Assembly: GCF_000379825.1 (NCBI RefSeq)
Contig: NZ_KB903825.1
Span: 124,001-188,000 of the forward strand
Direction: 5' to 3'
Source of the DNA: Longispora albida DSM 44784
Lineage (GTDB): Bacteria > Actinomycetota > Actinomycetes > Mycobacteriales > Micromonosporaceae
DNA length: 64,000 nt
Shown: positions 34,000 to 42,446 of the stretch, piece by piece
Position numbering within the stretch: position 1 is the stretch's first letter
Layout: the number at the start of each line of letters is the position of its first letter
Position numbers and translations under genes: made by a program
The notes under the pieces: generated by a model
Database searches by the model: none
What the model was told of the DNA's origin: nothing
The model's input: only the letters and a program-made list of their open reading frames with translations

Positions 34000-34671
34000 G
34001 TGGCGAGCGAGCACGACCTGCCAACCCTCAGGCTCCCCTCCGCCGCCCGCCGGACCCTCCGTGAGGAGGTTACCGCCGCCCTGCGCGCCGCGCTCATCTC
34101 CGGCGAGCTGCGCCCCGCCACGGTGTATTCGGCCGCGACCCTCGCCACGACCTTCGGCGTCTCCGTCACCCCGGTCCGCGAGGCGCTGCTCGACCTGGTC
34201 AAGGAGGGCATGTTCGAGGTCGTGCGCAACCGGGGCTTCCGGGTCACCGCGCTGTCCGACCGCGATCTCGACGAGTTCCTGGAGATCCGGGCCCTGATCG
34301 AGGTGCCGATGATGCGCTCGATCGCCCAGCGCGCCACCGCGCCGGAGCTGACAGCCCTCCGCCCGCTCGCCGACGAGATCGTCGCGGCTGCCGAGCGCGG
34401 CGACCTCATCGCCTACATCGACGCCGACCTGCGCTTCCACCTGGGCCTGCTCGCCCTGGCCGGCAACCGGCACCTGGTCGACGTCGTCAACGACCTGCGG
34501 ACCCGCTCCCGGCTCTACGGCCTCGCCGAGCTGCACGCGCGCGGCGGCCTGGTCGACTCGGCCCGCGAGCACCACGGCCTGCTCGACGCCCTGGCCAAGG
34601 GCGACGCCGACGCCGCAGAGAAGCTGATGACCGTCCACATCAACCACGTCAGAACTACCTGGGCCTCGTAG
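34000..34671 (+). CDS. GntR/FadR-family regulator
   Basis: The 223-aa protein has an N-terminal winged helix (LREEVTAALRAALISGELRP...ATLATTFGVSVTPVREALLDL) and an FCD ligand domain with metal-type residues (DADLRFHLGLLALAGN, EHHGLLDAL). GTG at 34000 has GGAGAG 4 nt upstream and is preferred over the ATG at 33988, which lies inside that site. It precedes an aldehyde dehydrogenase gene, a common GntR arrangement for organic acid or aldehyde control. Confidence 0.85.
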   Translation: MASEHDLPTLRLPSAARRTLREEVTAALRAALISGELRPATVYSAATLATTFGVSVTPVREALLDLVKEGMFEVVRNRGFRVTALSDRDLDEFLEIRALIEVPMMRSIAQRATAPELTALRPLADEIVAAAERGDLIAYIDADLRFHLGLLALAGNRHLVDVVNDLRTRSRLYGLAELHARGGLVDSAREHHGLLDALAKGDADAAEKLMTVHINHVRTTWAS

Positions 34672-34813
34672 TTCTTGATCTAACGCTCAGCGGGCCGGCA
34701 CTACCTAAGTGCTCCAGGTCACGTTGCTTCGGCGTGCCCGTCACCGGCAGGGTGAACGGATCAGCGACGCCAGTGCTGCCGCCGCTTCTTCCACGTACTG
34801 TGAAGGAGCCGTC

Positions 34814-36340
34814 ATGGCGCTTGAGCTTGTCGCAGGTACCGGCTGGACCGACGTTCTCGCCCGTGCCGCCGGGGCGACCCCGGAGGGTTTCGCCGGTGAC
34901 CGGCTGCTGAACCTGATCGAGGGTGCCTGGTCGGACGCCGGTACGCCGAGCCCGCTGCACACCCCGGTGGATGGTTCCCTGCTCGCGTACCTGCCCCGTC
35001 TCGACCCGGTCACCGCCGGCCGCGCGGTGGCCCACGCCGCCGCCGAGCACCGCGAGTGGGCCGTGCAGCCCCTGGCCGAGCGGCACGCCCGGGTATCGGC
35101 CGCTGTCGACGCCCTCCAGGAGCACCGCGACACCCTGGCCCTCCTGCTGTGCTGGGAGATCGGCAAGCCGTGGCGGCTGGCCTGCGCGGACGTCGACCGG
35201 GCTCTCGACGGCGTGCGCTGGTACCTCGCGGAGATCGGCCCGATGACCGCCGGGCGGGACCCGCTGCCCGGCCCGGTGTCGAACATCGCCAGCTGGAACT
35301 ACCCGATGAGCGTCCTCGTGCATGCCGAGCTGGTCCAGCTCCTGGCCGGCAACGCCGTGATCGCGAAGACCCCGACGCAGGGTGGCGCGGTGTGCCTCAC
35401 CGTGGCGCACGCGCTGATGCGCCGGGCCGGGCTCCCGGTGACCCTGGTGTCCGGCGGCGGCGAGGAACTGTCCGAAGTGCTGGTCCGCGCGCCCGAGATC
35501 GGGGCGGTGGCCTTCGTCGGCGGCCGGTCCAACGGTGGCAAGGTCGCCGCGGCGCTCCTCGACTCCGACAAGCCGCACATGATCGAGCAGGAGGGCCTCA
35601 ACGCCTGGGGCGTGTGGGACTTCAGCCAGTGGGACCTGCTCGCCGGCCACATCCGCAAGGGCTACGAGTACGGCAAGCAGCGCTGCACCGCCTACCCCCG
35701 GTTCGTGGTGCAGCGGGACCTGGTCGACGCGTTCCTCGCCATGTACCTGCCCGTCGTCTCCTCGATCCGGCTGGGCCACCCGCTGGCCTCCGCCGACGGC
35801 ACGCTGCCCGAGCTCGACTACGGGCCGCTGATCAGCGCTGGCAAGGCCGGCGAGCTGCGGCGGAAGGTGGACGAGGCGCTGCGCGGCGGCGCGGTACCGC
35901 TGTACCGGGGTGCGCTGGGCGACCACTTCCTGCCCGGCCAGGACACCTCGGCCTACGTCGCCCCGGTGGCCCTGCTGGCACCCCCTGGCCGGTCCCGGCT
36001 GGCCCACGCGGAGCCGTTCGGCCCGGTCGACACCATCATCGTGGTGGACACGAAGGACGAGCTGCTGGCCGCGATGAACGCTTCCAACGGCGCCCTGGTC
36101 GCCAGCCTGGCCTGCGACGACACCGAGGAGGCCGCGAAGCTCGCCGTGGACCTCCAGGCGTTCAAGGTCGGCATCAACCAGCCCAGGTCCCGTGGTGACC
36201 GTGCTGAGGCGTTCGGCGGGCGCGGCGCGTCGTGGAAGGGTGCCTTCGTCGGCGGCGAGCACCTGGTCCACGCCGTGACCACGGGAGAGGGCCGGCTCTA
36301 CGGCAACTTCCCGGACTACTCCGCGTACCCGGCGGCGTGA
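34814..36340 (+). CDS. Aldehyde dehydrogenase superfamily protein
   Basis: The 508-aa protein has the NAD-binding and catalytic elements NIASWNYPMSVLVHAELVQL, KTPTQGG, the general-base Glu region IEQEGLNAWG and the nucleophile in YGKQRCTAYPRF (Cys near residue 300). It oxidises an aldehyde to an acid with NAD(P). The Glu motif (EQEG in place of the usual ELGG) is diverged, so substrate and cofactor preferences may be unusual. GAAGGAG precedes ATG 34814. The GntR gene just upstream is the likely regulator. Confidence 0.85.
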   Translation: MALELVAGTGWTDVLARAAGATPEGFAGDRLLNLIEGAWSDAGTPSPLHTPVDGSLLAYLPRLDPVTAGRAVAHAAAEHREWAVQPLAERHARVSAAVDALQEHRDTLALLLCWEIGKPWRLACADVDRALDGVRWYLAEIGPMTAGRDPLPGPVSNIASWNYPMSVLVHAELVQLLAGNAVIAKTPTQGGAVCLTVAHALMRRAGLPVTLVSGGGEELSEVLVRAPEIGAVAFVGGRSNGGKVAAALLDSDKPHMIEQEGLNAWGVWDFSQWDLLAGHIRKGYEYGKQRCTAYPRFVVQRDLVDAFLAMYLPVVSSIRLGHPLASADGTLPELDYGPLISAGKAGELRRKVDEALRGGAVPLYRGALGDHFLPGQDTSAYVAPVALLAPPGRSRLAHAEPFGPVDTIIVVDTKDELLAAMNASNGALVASLACDDTEEAAKLAVDLQAFKVGINQPRSRGDRAEAFGGRGASWKGAFVGGEHLVHAVTTGEGRLYGNFPDYSAYPAA

Positions 36341-36412
36341 AACTGCTCATTCCATTAATAGACAACAATCTTTAGAGTGAAGGCGACCCGTCACCCATCG
36401 AAAGAGGTCATC

Positions 36413-36577
36413 ATGGGCCGTCTCGCCGACAAGCTGCTCGGTTACCTGGTCCCGAAGGCCGCCGCGACCGCGGCCTGCGCCCGCAACTGCGGCTTCCGGG
36501 GAGCCTCCTACCCGAGCGGCGGCAGCTACTACTGCTGCTTCAACCCCGACTGCACAGTCACCTGCTGGTGCGTGTAG
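36413..36577 (+). CDS. Cys-rich mini-protein 2 (54 aa, 7 Cys)
   Basis: ATG at 36413 follows GAAAGAGG. Its leader-like half MGRLADKLLGYLVPKAAATA matches the leader of the 69-aa protein at 23382, and the ending FNPDCTVTCWCV matches YNGDCTVFC. Cys are at 22, 26, 41, 42, 47, 51 and 53. It stands alone with its own T-tract terminator directly after, which argues for strong, independent expression. No modifying enzyme or exporter is adjacent, and no known family is recognised. The conserved N-terminus with a variable Cys-rich end is what a peptide precursor with a shared leader would look like. Confidence 0.75.
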   Translation: MGRLADKLLGYLVPKAAATAACARNCGFRGASYPSGGSYYCCFNPDCTVTCWCV

Positions 36578-36587
36578 CGGAAACGAG

Positions 36588-36615
36588 GGGGCCAGGCATC
36601 AGCCTGGCCCCTTTT
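36588..36615 (+). terminator. Rho-independent terminator of Cys-rich mini-protein 2
   Basis: Perfect 10-bp stem GGGGCCAGGC with GCCTGGCCCC, a 4-nt loop (ATCA) and TTTT immediately after. T-tracts are rare among the terminators of this window. Confidence 0.85.
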
Positions 36616-36616
36616 C

Positions 36617-37087
36617 TCACACCTTCGCGAAGCCCGCGGCCAGCATCAGCGCCTCGTGGTTCGTGATCAGGAACTCGCGCAGCCCCTCCGGCCGGAGCAT
36701 CGGCGGCAGCCCCTCCGGCGGGAGCACCCGGGCCAGGTCGTACCGGCCACGGCTCGGATCCTCGAACTCCGGCCCGTGGCGCGCCGACATGTCGAGGCTG
36801 GTGAGCCGGCAGACGAAGAAGTACTGCACGACGACGCCCTCGTGGTACGGGAACGTGTTCAGCAGGACCTGCTGGTAGCCGGTGGCCGTCGCCCCGAGTT
36901 CCTCGCGCAGCTCGCGTTCGAGCGCGTCGACCGGCGAGGAGTCACCCGGCTCGATCCCGCCGCCGGGGGTCGTGAAGTAGATCGGCCGGTTGGGCTTCGT
37001 ACGCCGGATGAGCAGCAACATCCCGTCTTCGTCGTAGAGGACGGCTCTGGCCGCCCTGCGCACGATCTGCCGCACATCGCCCTCCAA
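36617..37087 (-). CDS. Nudix hydrolase
   Basis: The 156-aa protein has the Nudix box GGGIEPGDSSPVDALERELR plus EELG; the REL-REELG half that binds metal is intact, while the first Glu of GX5E is Ser. It should cleave a nucleoside diphosphate derivative; the substrate is unknown. Convergent with Cys-rich mini-protein 2, with which it shares the hairpin region. Confidence 0.85.
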   Translation of the reverse strand: MEGDVRQIVRRAARAVLYDEDGMLLLIRRTKPNRPIYFTTPGGGIEPGDSSPVDALERELREELGATATGYQQVLLNTFPYHEGVVVQYFFVCRLTSLDMSARHGPEFEDPSRGRYDLARVLPPEGLPPMLRPEGLREFLITNHEALMLAAGFAKV

Positions 37088-37173
37088 AGTCCCGCGTCCC
37101 TAAGACGGTACGGCCTCCAGCCGGTCTCGTGCACGGTAATCCGTGACGCCAAATACGTTGTCTCGCGACTGCT

Positions 37174-37209
37174 TCTCGATATATCGTCAACGTGTCGAGA
37201 TAATCGAGA
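37174..37209. promoter_or_regulatory. PadR operator candidate
   Basis: TCTCGATATATCG (37174-37186) and CGAGATAATCGAGA (37196-37209) form an imperfect inverted repeat of the AT-rich type bound by PadR proteins. A GATAAT hexamer (37199-37204) inside it could be the -10 box, which would make the PadR gene autoregulated. Confidence 0.6.
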
Positions 37210-37223
37210 GAACAGGAAACGAC

Positions 37224-37859
37224 ATGCGACACCACGCAGAACACCACCACGGCGAGCGCCGTGAGCACTGCGACCGGCGCGGCGAGCACGGCGGCCGGGG
37301 CCGGGGCTTCACCGGCCACGGCTCCGGAGGAAGGGGCGGACCCGAGCGGCTGGCCTTCGCCTTCGGCCCGTTCGGCCCGTTCGGCGGCGGCAGGGGCCGC
37401 GGGCACGGCGGCCGGGGGCGGGGCCGGGGGGCCAGGCGCGGCGACGTCCGCGCGGCGATCCTGGGCCTGCTGGCCGAGCGGCCCATGCACGGGTACGAGA
37501 TGATTAATGAGCTGGACCAGCGCACCAGCGGCGCCTGGCGGCCGAGCCCCGGCTCGGTCTACCCGACGCTGCAGCTGCTGGAGGACGAGGGCCTGATCAG
37601 CGGGCAGGAGTCGGAGGGCCGCAAGCGGTTCTCGCTGACCGAGGCCGGGCAGACCGAGGCCGCCACGCTGGACACTCCGCCGTGGACCCAGATCTCCGAG
37701 GAGGCCGGCCAGTCCGCGCACGACCTGCGGGCCGCCGCGATGGGCATCATGCAGGCGATGGGCCAGGTGATGGCGGTCGGCTCAGCGGAACAGCAGGAGC
37801 GCGCACTGGCCATCCTCAGCGAAACCCGCCGCAAGCTGTACGGGCTTCTGTCCGAATAG
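37224..37859 (+). CDS. PadR-family regulator with His/Gly/Arg-rich N-terminus
   Basis: The 211-aa protein has an 80-residue N-terminal extension (MRHHAEHHHGERREHCDRR, then Gly/Arg/His repeats) and then a PadR winged helix from about residue 73 (AAILGLLAERPMHGYEMI, SPGSVYPTLQLLEDEGLI) and a helical C-terminus. The His-rich segment could bind nickel, cobalt or zinc. ATG at 37224 has AGGAAA upstream. It appears to sit behind its own operator. Confidence 0.85.
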   Translation: MRHHAEHHHGERREHCDRRGEHGGRGRGFTGHGSGGRGGPERLAFAFGPFGPFGGGRGRGHGGRGRGRGARRGDVRAAILGLLAERPMHGYEMINELDQRTSGAWRPSPGSVYPTLQLLEDEGLISGQESEGRKRFSLTEAGQTEAATLDTPPWTQISEEAGQSAHDLRAAAMGIMQAMGQVMAVGSAEQQERALAILSETRRKLYGLLSE

Positions 37860-37863
37860 CGAC

Positions 37864-37869
37864 TATTGT
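37864..37869 (+). promoter_or_regulatory. -10 box of the PLAT protein gene
   Basis: TATTGT ends 8 nt before GTG 37878, which lacks a ribosome site; a leaderless transcript is likely. Confidence 0.45.
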
Positions 37870-37877
37870 GGCGCCTT

Positions 37878-38372
37878 GTGAAACTGAGCGCCTTTCTCTT
37901 CTCGTGTCTGCTGGCCACGGCCGCGAGCCCGGCCAGCGCGCATGACGCCGCCGTGCCGGATCCGGGCCTCCCCGTCAGCGAGGCCGGGTCCCGGCCGGGC
38001 ACGGCACGCCTCCCGGTGCGGTACACCGTGGAGGTCCTGACCGGCAAAGGGCCGGAGGCCGGCACTGACGGCACCGTCTACCTGCAACTCCACGGCACCC
38101 ACCGCAGCACGGGCTTCCTGCTGCTCGACAACGGCAAGAAGCCTTTCGGGGCAGGTCAGTCCGACAGCTTCGACTTCGAGCTGACCGACCTGGAGAACTT
38201 CGAGGGCGTGTCCGTGAAGCTGTGCTCGCGGACGTGGTGGTCCTCCGACTGGTACCTGGACAAGGTCACCATCACCAACCAGCTCGGCAGCCAGTGGGTC
38301 TTCCCCTACTACCGGCGGCTCGGCACGGAGAGCAAGAAGTGCTCCGAACCGGCCAGGGCCGACGTGGCATAG
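37878..38372 (+). CDS. Secreted PLAT/LH2-domain protein
   Basis: The 164-aa protein has a Sec signal peptide (KLSAFLFSCLLATAASPASA) and a single PLAT/LH2 beta-sandwich domain (YTVEVLTGKGPEAGTDGTVYLQLHG, then WYLDKVTITN and a conserved Trp). PLAT domains bind lipids or proteins at membranes. Here the domain stands alone, without an enzyme. GTG at 37878 begins the signal peptide; a TTG 12 nt upstream is less likely. Confidence 0.8.
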   Translation: MKLSAFLFSCLLATAASPASAHDAAVPDPGLPVSEAGSRPGTARLPVRYTVEVLTGKGPEAGTDGTVYLQLHGTHRSTGFLLLDNGKKPFGAGQSDSFDFELTDLENFEGVSVKLCSRTWWSSDWYLDKVTITNQLGSQWVFPYYRRLGTESKKCSEPARADVA

Positions 38373-38383
38373 GACAGCCTGAA

Positions 38384-38445
38384 CAGGGCTGAGCCCGGCG
38401 GTTCGCGCGTCTTGGGGGATCGCGTGACCGCCGGGCTCAGCCCTG
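38384..38445. terminator. Long bidirectional hairpin terminator
   Basis: Perfect 19-bp arms CAGGGCTGAGCCCGGCGGT (38384-38402) and complement (38427-38445), with a further CGCG/CGCG pairing inside. It lies between convergent genes and ends 1 nt before the stop of the 60-aa gene. Confidence 0.85.
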
Positions 38446-38446
38446 C

Positions 38447-38629
38447 CTAGTACCTGTGCCCGGTGGCGTTGCGCCGCCGGGTCTTGCCGTACCTGCCCGG
38501 CTGGGCGTTGCGCCTGCCCGGCGGGAGCAGCCGGGCGATCAGGCTCGCCAGCGCGAACAGGTGGTCCGGTGCCCGGCGTGGCCGGGGTATGTCCTCCAGG
38601 GCCTGCGCCCACCAGCGGGCTCGCGCCAT
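38447..38629 (-). CDS. Basic 60-aa protein coupled to the sigma-like membrane protein
   Basis: ATG at 38629 has GGAGG 8 nt upstream, formed from the last codons of the preceding gene, whose stop is 4 nt away, so translation is coupled. The peptide is Arg-rich with an amphipathic helix (HLFALASLIARLL) and a basic tail (GKTRRRNATGHRY). No family is recognised; it could be a partner or regulator of the membrane protein. Confidence 0.6.
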   Translation of the reverse strand: MARARWWAQALEDIPRPRRAPDHLFALASLIARLLPPGRRNAQPGRYGKTRRRNATGHRY

Positions 38630-38633
38630 CTCG

Positions 38634-40409
38634 TCAGCCTCCGATCACACCGAGGACGGGAAGTTCCTTGCCGCCGGCCGTCGCCTTCACGGTGACCGGG
38701 CGATTCTGGTCGGGGAACGGGCCGGCCGTGACGTAGGTCTTCGCGGCTCCGGGCTTGGCCGTGCCGACGGTGACCTCGATCTTCTCCGTGCCCGGGCTGG
38801 CGGCCGCAAGCACGTGCCACGTGCCGGCCGGAGCCTTCCACCATGTCGTCGCGGCGACCGGCCCGCCGAGCGAGCTGCACACCCGGGAGCCGCGCACGAC
38901 AGCCGTCGAGTGCACGCCGGTGCCGCCGGTGAGCACGGCCCGCGCCTGGTTGCTGCCGTCGGCGAGGTCGCCGCGCAGGCAGGCCCACCGGCCGGCCCCG
39001 CCGCCCGCCGGGAGCTGGCCAGACCAGAACTCCCAGGCGTGGACCGCCACGACGGCCGTCTCCTGCCACTCGGTGAGCTGGCAGCCGAGCTTGTCCCACA
39101 CGCCGCCGGGGGCGTCGAGTGCCCTGGGCGCGCCGGGCTCGCCCTGCGTCAGGTGCACCAGGCCGATCTGGCCGAGGTCGGCGAGGCTGACGGGCGCGTT
39201 CTGCCCGACGTCGGCGAGGGTGAGGCGGAGCAGCGGGCCGGTGTAGCAGGACCCGGCGACCGGGCGGACCGGGTCGGTCACGCCGTCCTTGGCCGGCAGG
39301 TCCTGCCAGGCGCCGCCCAGCACGCCGGTCTGGGCCTGCTTCACCCACGGCGCGAGCAGATATCTCGTACCCGCCAGGCGCAGCGCGCTCGCCCCGGCGA
39401 CCGTGGCGGCCGGCATCGGCGACAGCTCCAGGCCCTTACCTTCCGTGTACCGGGCCAGCCTCGACTTGTCCGCGAGGAGCACGACGGGCACCCCGTCGAC
39501 CTTCCCCGCGAAGAGCAGCTGCGGCGTGCCGACCGGCGGGGCGCCATCGGTCCCCCGTCCGACCTGGACGTTCTTCTTGTCCCGCCACGCCGTGACCGCG
39601 GCGCCGGTGAGCTGCTTGTCCTGCTGGGACTCGCCGCGCGAGGGCCAGCTGGCCAGCACCGGGTACGCGCTGCCCTGCCAGGCCGTCCCGCCGACCAGAC
39701 GCACGCCACCCGCTGGCTTCTCGGCCGGCTGCTGCTTCTGGGGAGTACTGGCCGCGCCGGTCGTGAGGACGACGGCACCCGCGATCAGCACGGCGGCAGC
39801 GGCGCCGCCCGCGAGGCCACGGCCGAGCCGGGCCGTCCGGAGCAGGGCCGGGGCCGGGGCCTGGATGCGGGCCACGGTCGGGTTCATGGCCGGCTCGTCG
39901 AGCAGCTCGGCCTGGCGGGCGGCGTCGAGCCCGTGGTCGTGCGCGAGCCCGTCGCGGATCTTCAGGGCTGCCGACACCGCGGAGTACGGATCGGGCGCCC
40001 CGGCGATGGTCAGCACGGCCGTGGCGCTCTTGCGGTTCATGCCCTCGGCCATCAGCAGCAGGTACGCGGCCCGGGCCTGTGGCTCCGCCGAGGCGAGCGC
40101 GGCGTCGACGGCCGCGTGCTCCGGCCCGCCGGGCGGGGTCGCGGCGCGGGCGAGGCGGCTGAACGCGCCCGGCCACGACCACCGCCGGCTCAGCGCCCGG
40201 TTGAGCACCCGGGCGAGCATGACCTGGTACCCGTCCTCGGCGTCGGCGGCGATCTGCCGGCCTGCCCGCCAGGGCAGTGCCCGGTGCACGAGCTGGTGCG
40301 CGCGCCACCAGCGGGCCTGGCGGCTGCGGTGCCCGGCGTCCAGCACGTACGCAGCCCGGACGAGCCGCCCGTAACCCTGGACGAAGGCGGTCTCCCACCG
40401 CACAGACAT
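38634..40409 (-). CDS. Membrane protein with sigma-factor-like N-terminus
   Basis: The 591-aa protein starts with about 190 residues that resemble an ECF sigma/anti-sigma-type helical domain, including an HTH-like stretch (ARAAYLLLMAEGMNRKSATAVLTIAG). One membrane helix follows (GLAGGAAAAVLIAGAVVLTTG, about 195-220), then a large extracellular domain of some 370 residues rich in Trp, Gly and beta strands with several Cys. Similar actinomycete proteins are annotated only as hypothetical. The layout suggests outside-to-inside signalling, which is inference. Confidence 0.65.
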   Translation of the reverse strand: MSVRWETAFVQGYGRLVRAAYVLDAGHRSRQARWWRAHQLVHRALPWRAGRQIAADAEDGYQVMLARVLNRALSRRWSWPGAFSRLARAATPPGGPEHAAVDAALASAEPQARAAYLLLMAEGMNRKSATAVLTIAGAPDPYSAVSAALKIRDGLAHDHGLDAARQAELLDEPAMNPTVARIQAPAPALLRTARLGRGLAGGAAAAVLIAGAVVLTTGAASTPQKQQPAEKPAGGVRLVGGTAWQGSAYPVLASWPSRGESQQDKQLTGAAVTAWRDKKNVQVGRGTDGAPPVGTPQLLFAGKVDGVPVVLLADKSRLARYTEGKGLELSPMPAATVAGASALRLAGTRYLLAPWVKQAQTGVLGGAWQDLPAKDGVTDPVRPVAGSCYTGPLLRLTLADVGQNAPVSLADLGQIGLVHLTQGEPGAPRALDAPGGVWDKLGCQLTEWQETAVVAVHAWEFWSGQLPAGGGAGRWACLRGDLADGSNQARAVLTGGTGVHSTAVVRGSRVCSSLGGPVAATTWWKAPAGTWHVLAAASPGTEKIEVTVGTAKPGAAKTYVTAGPFPDQNRPVTVKATAGGKELPVLGVIGG

Positions 40410-40559
40410 CTACACCCCTCCCGCGTGCTGTCAAGCACCTGTCACGCGGGTCAACGGCAGGCGACACGCCGGGGTGACGGCCTTTGCGCTATTTGCCAAT
40501 TCCGGCTATTCAGGACAGTCCTCGATCGACTCCACGATGATCGAGTACCGCGAATACCC

Positions 40560-41036
40560 TCAATCCTCCACGGGCACCGGCTGCCGGGGCTGATCCGCGA
40601 AGTTCTCCTCGTCGAAGAGGATCCACCCGGTGACGGTGACCTCGTAGATCCGGTGGTGGTTCGTGCCGGCGGCCATCCGGGCCGCGTCGATCGCCCGGGC
40701 GGCACGGGGCCAGCGCCCGGCGAAGACGCCGATCTCGGTGTCCACGCCGGTCGCCGGCAGCTCGCGGGCCGTCCCGGTGTACGTGACGCCCCGGACTTCC
40801 TGGCCCAGCTCGTCCAGCTCGATGTCGAGGATGCTGCCGGCCACCCGGCCGTCCCGCCGGATGTTGGCGCTGTGCTCGCGGGCGGGACGGGAGATGAAGT
40901 ACAGCTTGTCGGGACTCAGGGTCGACGCGAACCACACGTTGCACACGACAGGCGAGCCGTCCTCGGTCACGGTGGCGAGCTGCATGACCTTGGCGCCGGA
41001 GACGTAGTCTTCGAGGATCTGCCGTGCGTCGCCCAT
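40560..41036 (-). CDS. Pyridoxamine 5'-phosphate oxidase-fold protein
   Basis: The 158-aa protein has the split-barrel flavin-binding fold of PNPOx-like families (MQLATVTEDGSPVVCNVWFA, KLYFISRPAREHSANIRRDGRVA). Members bind FMN, F420 or haem and reduce varied substrates; the cofactor cannot be set here. ATG at 41036 has GGGAGGAA upstream; the longer frame is antisense to the thiolase gene and has no family likeness. Confidence 0.82.
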   Translation of the reverse strand: MGDARQILEDYVSGAKVMQLATVTEDGSPVVCNVWFASTLSPDKLYFISRPAREHSANIRRDGRVAGSILDIELDELGQEVRGVTYTGTARELPATGVDTEIGVFAGRWPRAARAIDAARMAAGTNHHRIYEVTVTGWILFDEENFADQPRQPVPVED

Positions 41037-41107
41037 AGTTTCCTCCCGGCTACTGTTCGTTTTCCTGCACAGTAGACGGTTGGTGTGGCTATGGCTACAG
41101 ACAGTTT

Positions 41108-42388
41108 CTACCGCTCCAGGATCGCCGTCACGCCCTGGCCGCCGGCCGCGCAGATCGAGATCAGGCCCCGGCCGGAACCCTTCTGTTCCAGCAGTTTCGC
41201 CAGGGTGGCGACGATCCGCCCGCCCGTCGCCGCGAACGGGTGCCCGGCGGCCAGCGAGGACCCGCGCACGTTCAGCTTCGACCGGTCGATGGACCCGAGC
41301 GGGGCGTCGAGACCGAGCCTGTCCTTGCAGAACTCCGCGCTCTCCCATGCCGCCAGCGTCGCCAGCACCTGCGAGGCGAAAGCCTCGTGGATCTCGTAGA
41401 AGTCGAAGTCCCGCAGCGTCAGCCCGGCGCGCTCCAGCATCCTCGGCACCGCGTACGCCGGGGCCATCAGCAGCCCCTCGTCACCGTGCACGTAGTCGAC
41501 TGCCGCCGTCTGGCTGAACGTCAGGTACGCCCGGACCGGCAGCTTGCGCTCCTTGGCCCACTCCTCGCTCGCGAGCAGCACCACGGCCGCGCCGTCCGTC
41601 AGCGGCGTCGAGTTGCCCGCCGTCATCGTCGCGCCCTCGCCCCGGCCGAACACCGGCCTGAGCTTCGCCAGCTTCTCCACTGTGGAGTCGCCGCGCATGT
41701 TCTGGTCCTGCTTCAGCCCCAGGAATGGCGTGACCAGATCATCGAAGAAGCCTTCCTCGTACGCCGCTGCCAGCCGCTGGTGGCTCAGCGCGGCCAGCTC
41801 GTCCTGGTCCTCCCGCGTGACGCCCCACTCCTGGGCCGTGATCGCGGCGTGCTCCCCCATCGACAGCCCGGTACGCGGCTCGGCGTTGCGGGGCATGTCG
41901 GGGACGAGCTGGCCGGGCCGGAGCCGGGCGACCAGCTTGAGCTTGCCGCCGAGCGAGCGGGCCCGGCTGGCGTCGAGCATGATCCGGCGGAGGTCCTCGT
42001 TGACGCCGAGCGGGGCGTCGGAGGTGGTGTCGACGCCACCGGCGATAGCCGAGTCGATCTGGCCGAGCGCGATCTTGTTGGCCACGAGGATCGCGGCTTC
42101 GAGGCCGGTGCCACAGGCCTGCTGGACGTCGTATGCGGGGGTGTGCGGGTCGAGCCTGCTGCCCAGTACCGCCTCGCGGGTCAGGTTGAAGTCCCGGCTG
42201 TGCTTGAGCACCGCGCCGGCCGCGACCTCGCCGATGCGCGCGCCGGCCAGCCCGTACCGCGCGATCAGGCCGTCGAGGGCCGCCGTGAGCATGTCCTGGT
42301 TGGACGCGTGCGAGTACGGCCCGTTGGACCGGGCGAACGGGATCCGGTTGCCGCCGACCACGGCGACCCGGCGGATTTTCTCGGTCAT
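41108..42388 (-). CDS. Acetyl-CoA C-acyltransferase (thiolase), FadA2-like
   Basis: The 426-aa thiolase has the nucleophile Cys in QQACGTGLEAA, the GHPFAATGGR His motif and the C-terminal SICAAGGQG Cys. It makes or breaks beta-ketoacyl-CoA. Divergent orientation to fabG4-htdX reproduces the fadA2 (Rv0243) - fabG4 (Rv0242c) - htdX (Rv0241c) layout of mycobacteria. The divergent promoter holds a TACTCG-type palindrome also found before the TetR gene at 45.7 kb. Confidence 0.92.
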   Translation of the reverse strand: MTEKIRRVAVVGGNRIPFARSNGPYSHASNQDMLTAALDGLIARYGLAGARIGEVAAGAVLKHSRDFNLTREAVLGSRLDPHTPAYDVQQACGTGLEAAILVANKIALGQIDSAIAGGVDTTSDAPLGVNEDLRRIMLDASRARSLGGKLKLVARLRPGQLVPDMPRNAEPRTGLSMGEHAAITAQEWGVTREDQDELAALSHQRLAAAYEEGFFDDLVTPFLGLKQDQNMRGDSTVEKLAKLRPVFGRGEGATMTAGNSTPLTDGAAVVLLASEEWAKERKLPVRAYLTFSQTAAVDYVHGDEGLLMAPAYAVPRMLERAGLTLRDFDFYEIHEAFASQVLATLAAWESAEFCKDRLGLDAPLGSIDRSKLNVRGSSLAAGHPFAATGGRIVATLAKLLEQKGSGRGLISICAAGGQGVTAILER

Positions 42389-42403
42389 GGCTACCACTCT
42401 AAC

Positions 42404-42418
42404 CTACTCGTGAGTAAG
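42404..42418. promoter_or_regulatory. TetR-type operator in the thiolase/fabG4 promoter
   Basis: CTACTCGTGAGTAAG: TACTC and GAGTA arms. It nearly matches TTACTCGCAAGTAAG at 45756-45770, so one regulator probably controls both divergent promoters. Confidence 0.7.
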
Positions 42419-42446
42419 ATTACGGCCGAGTAGGGAGGCATTTTCC

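Noticed and set aside
42404-42418. KstR-type operator in the thiolase/fabG4 promoter
   Set aside because: The site lacks the AAC-N-GTT pattern of KstR boxes; it matches the local TetR palindrome instead.
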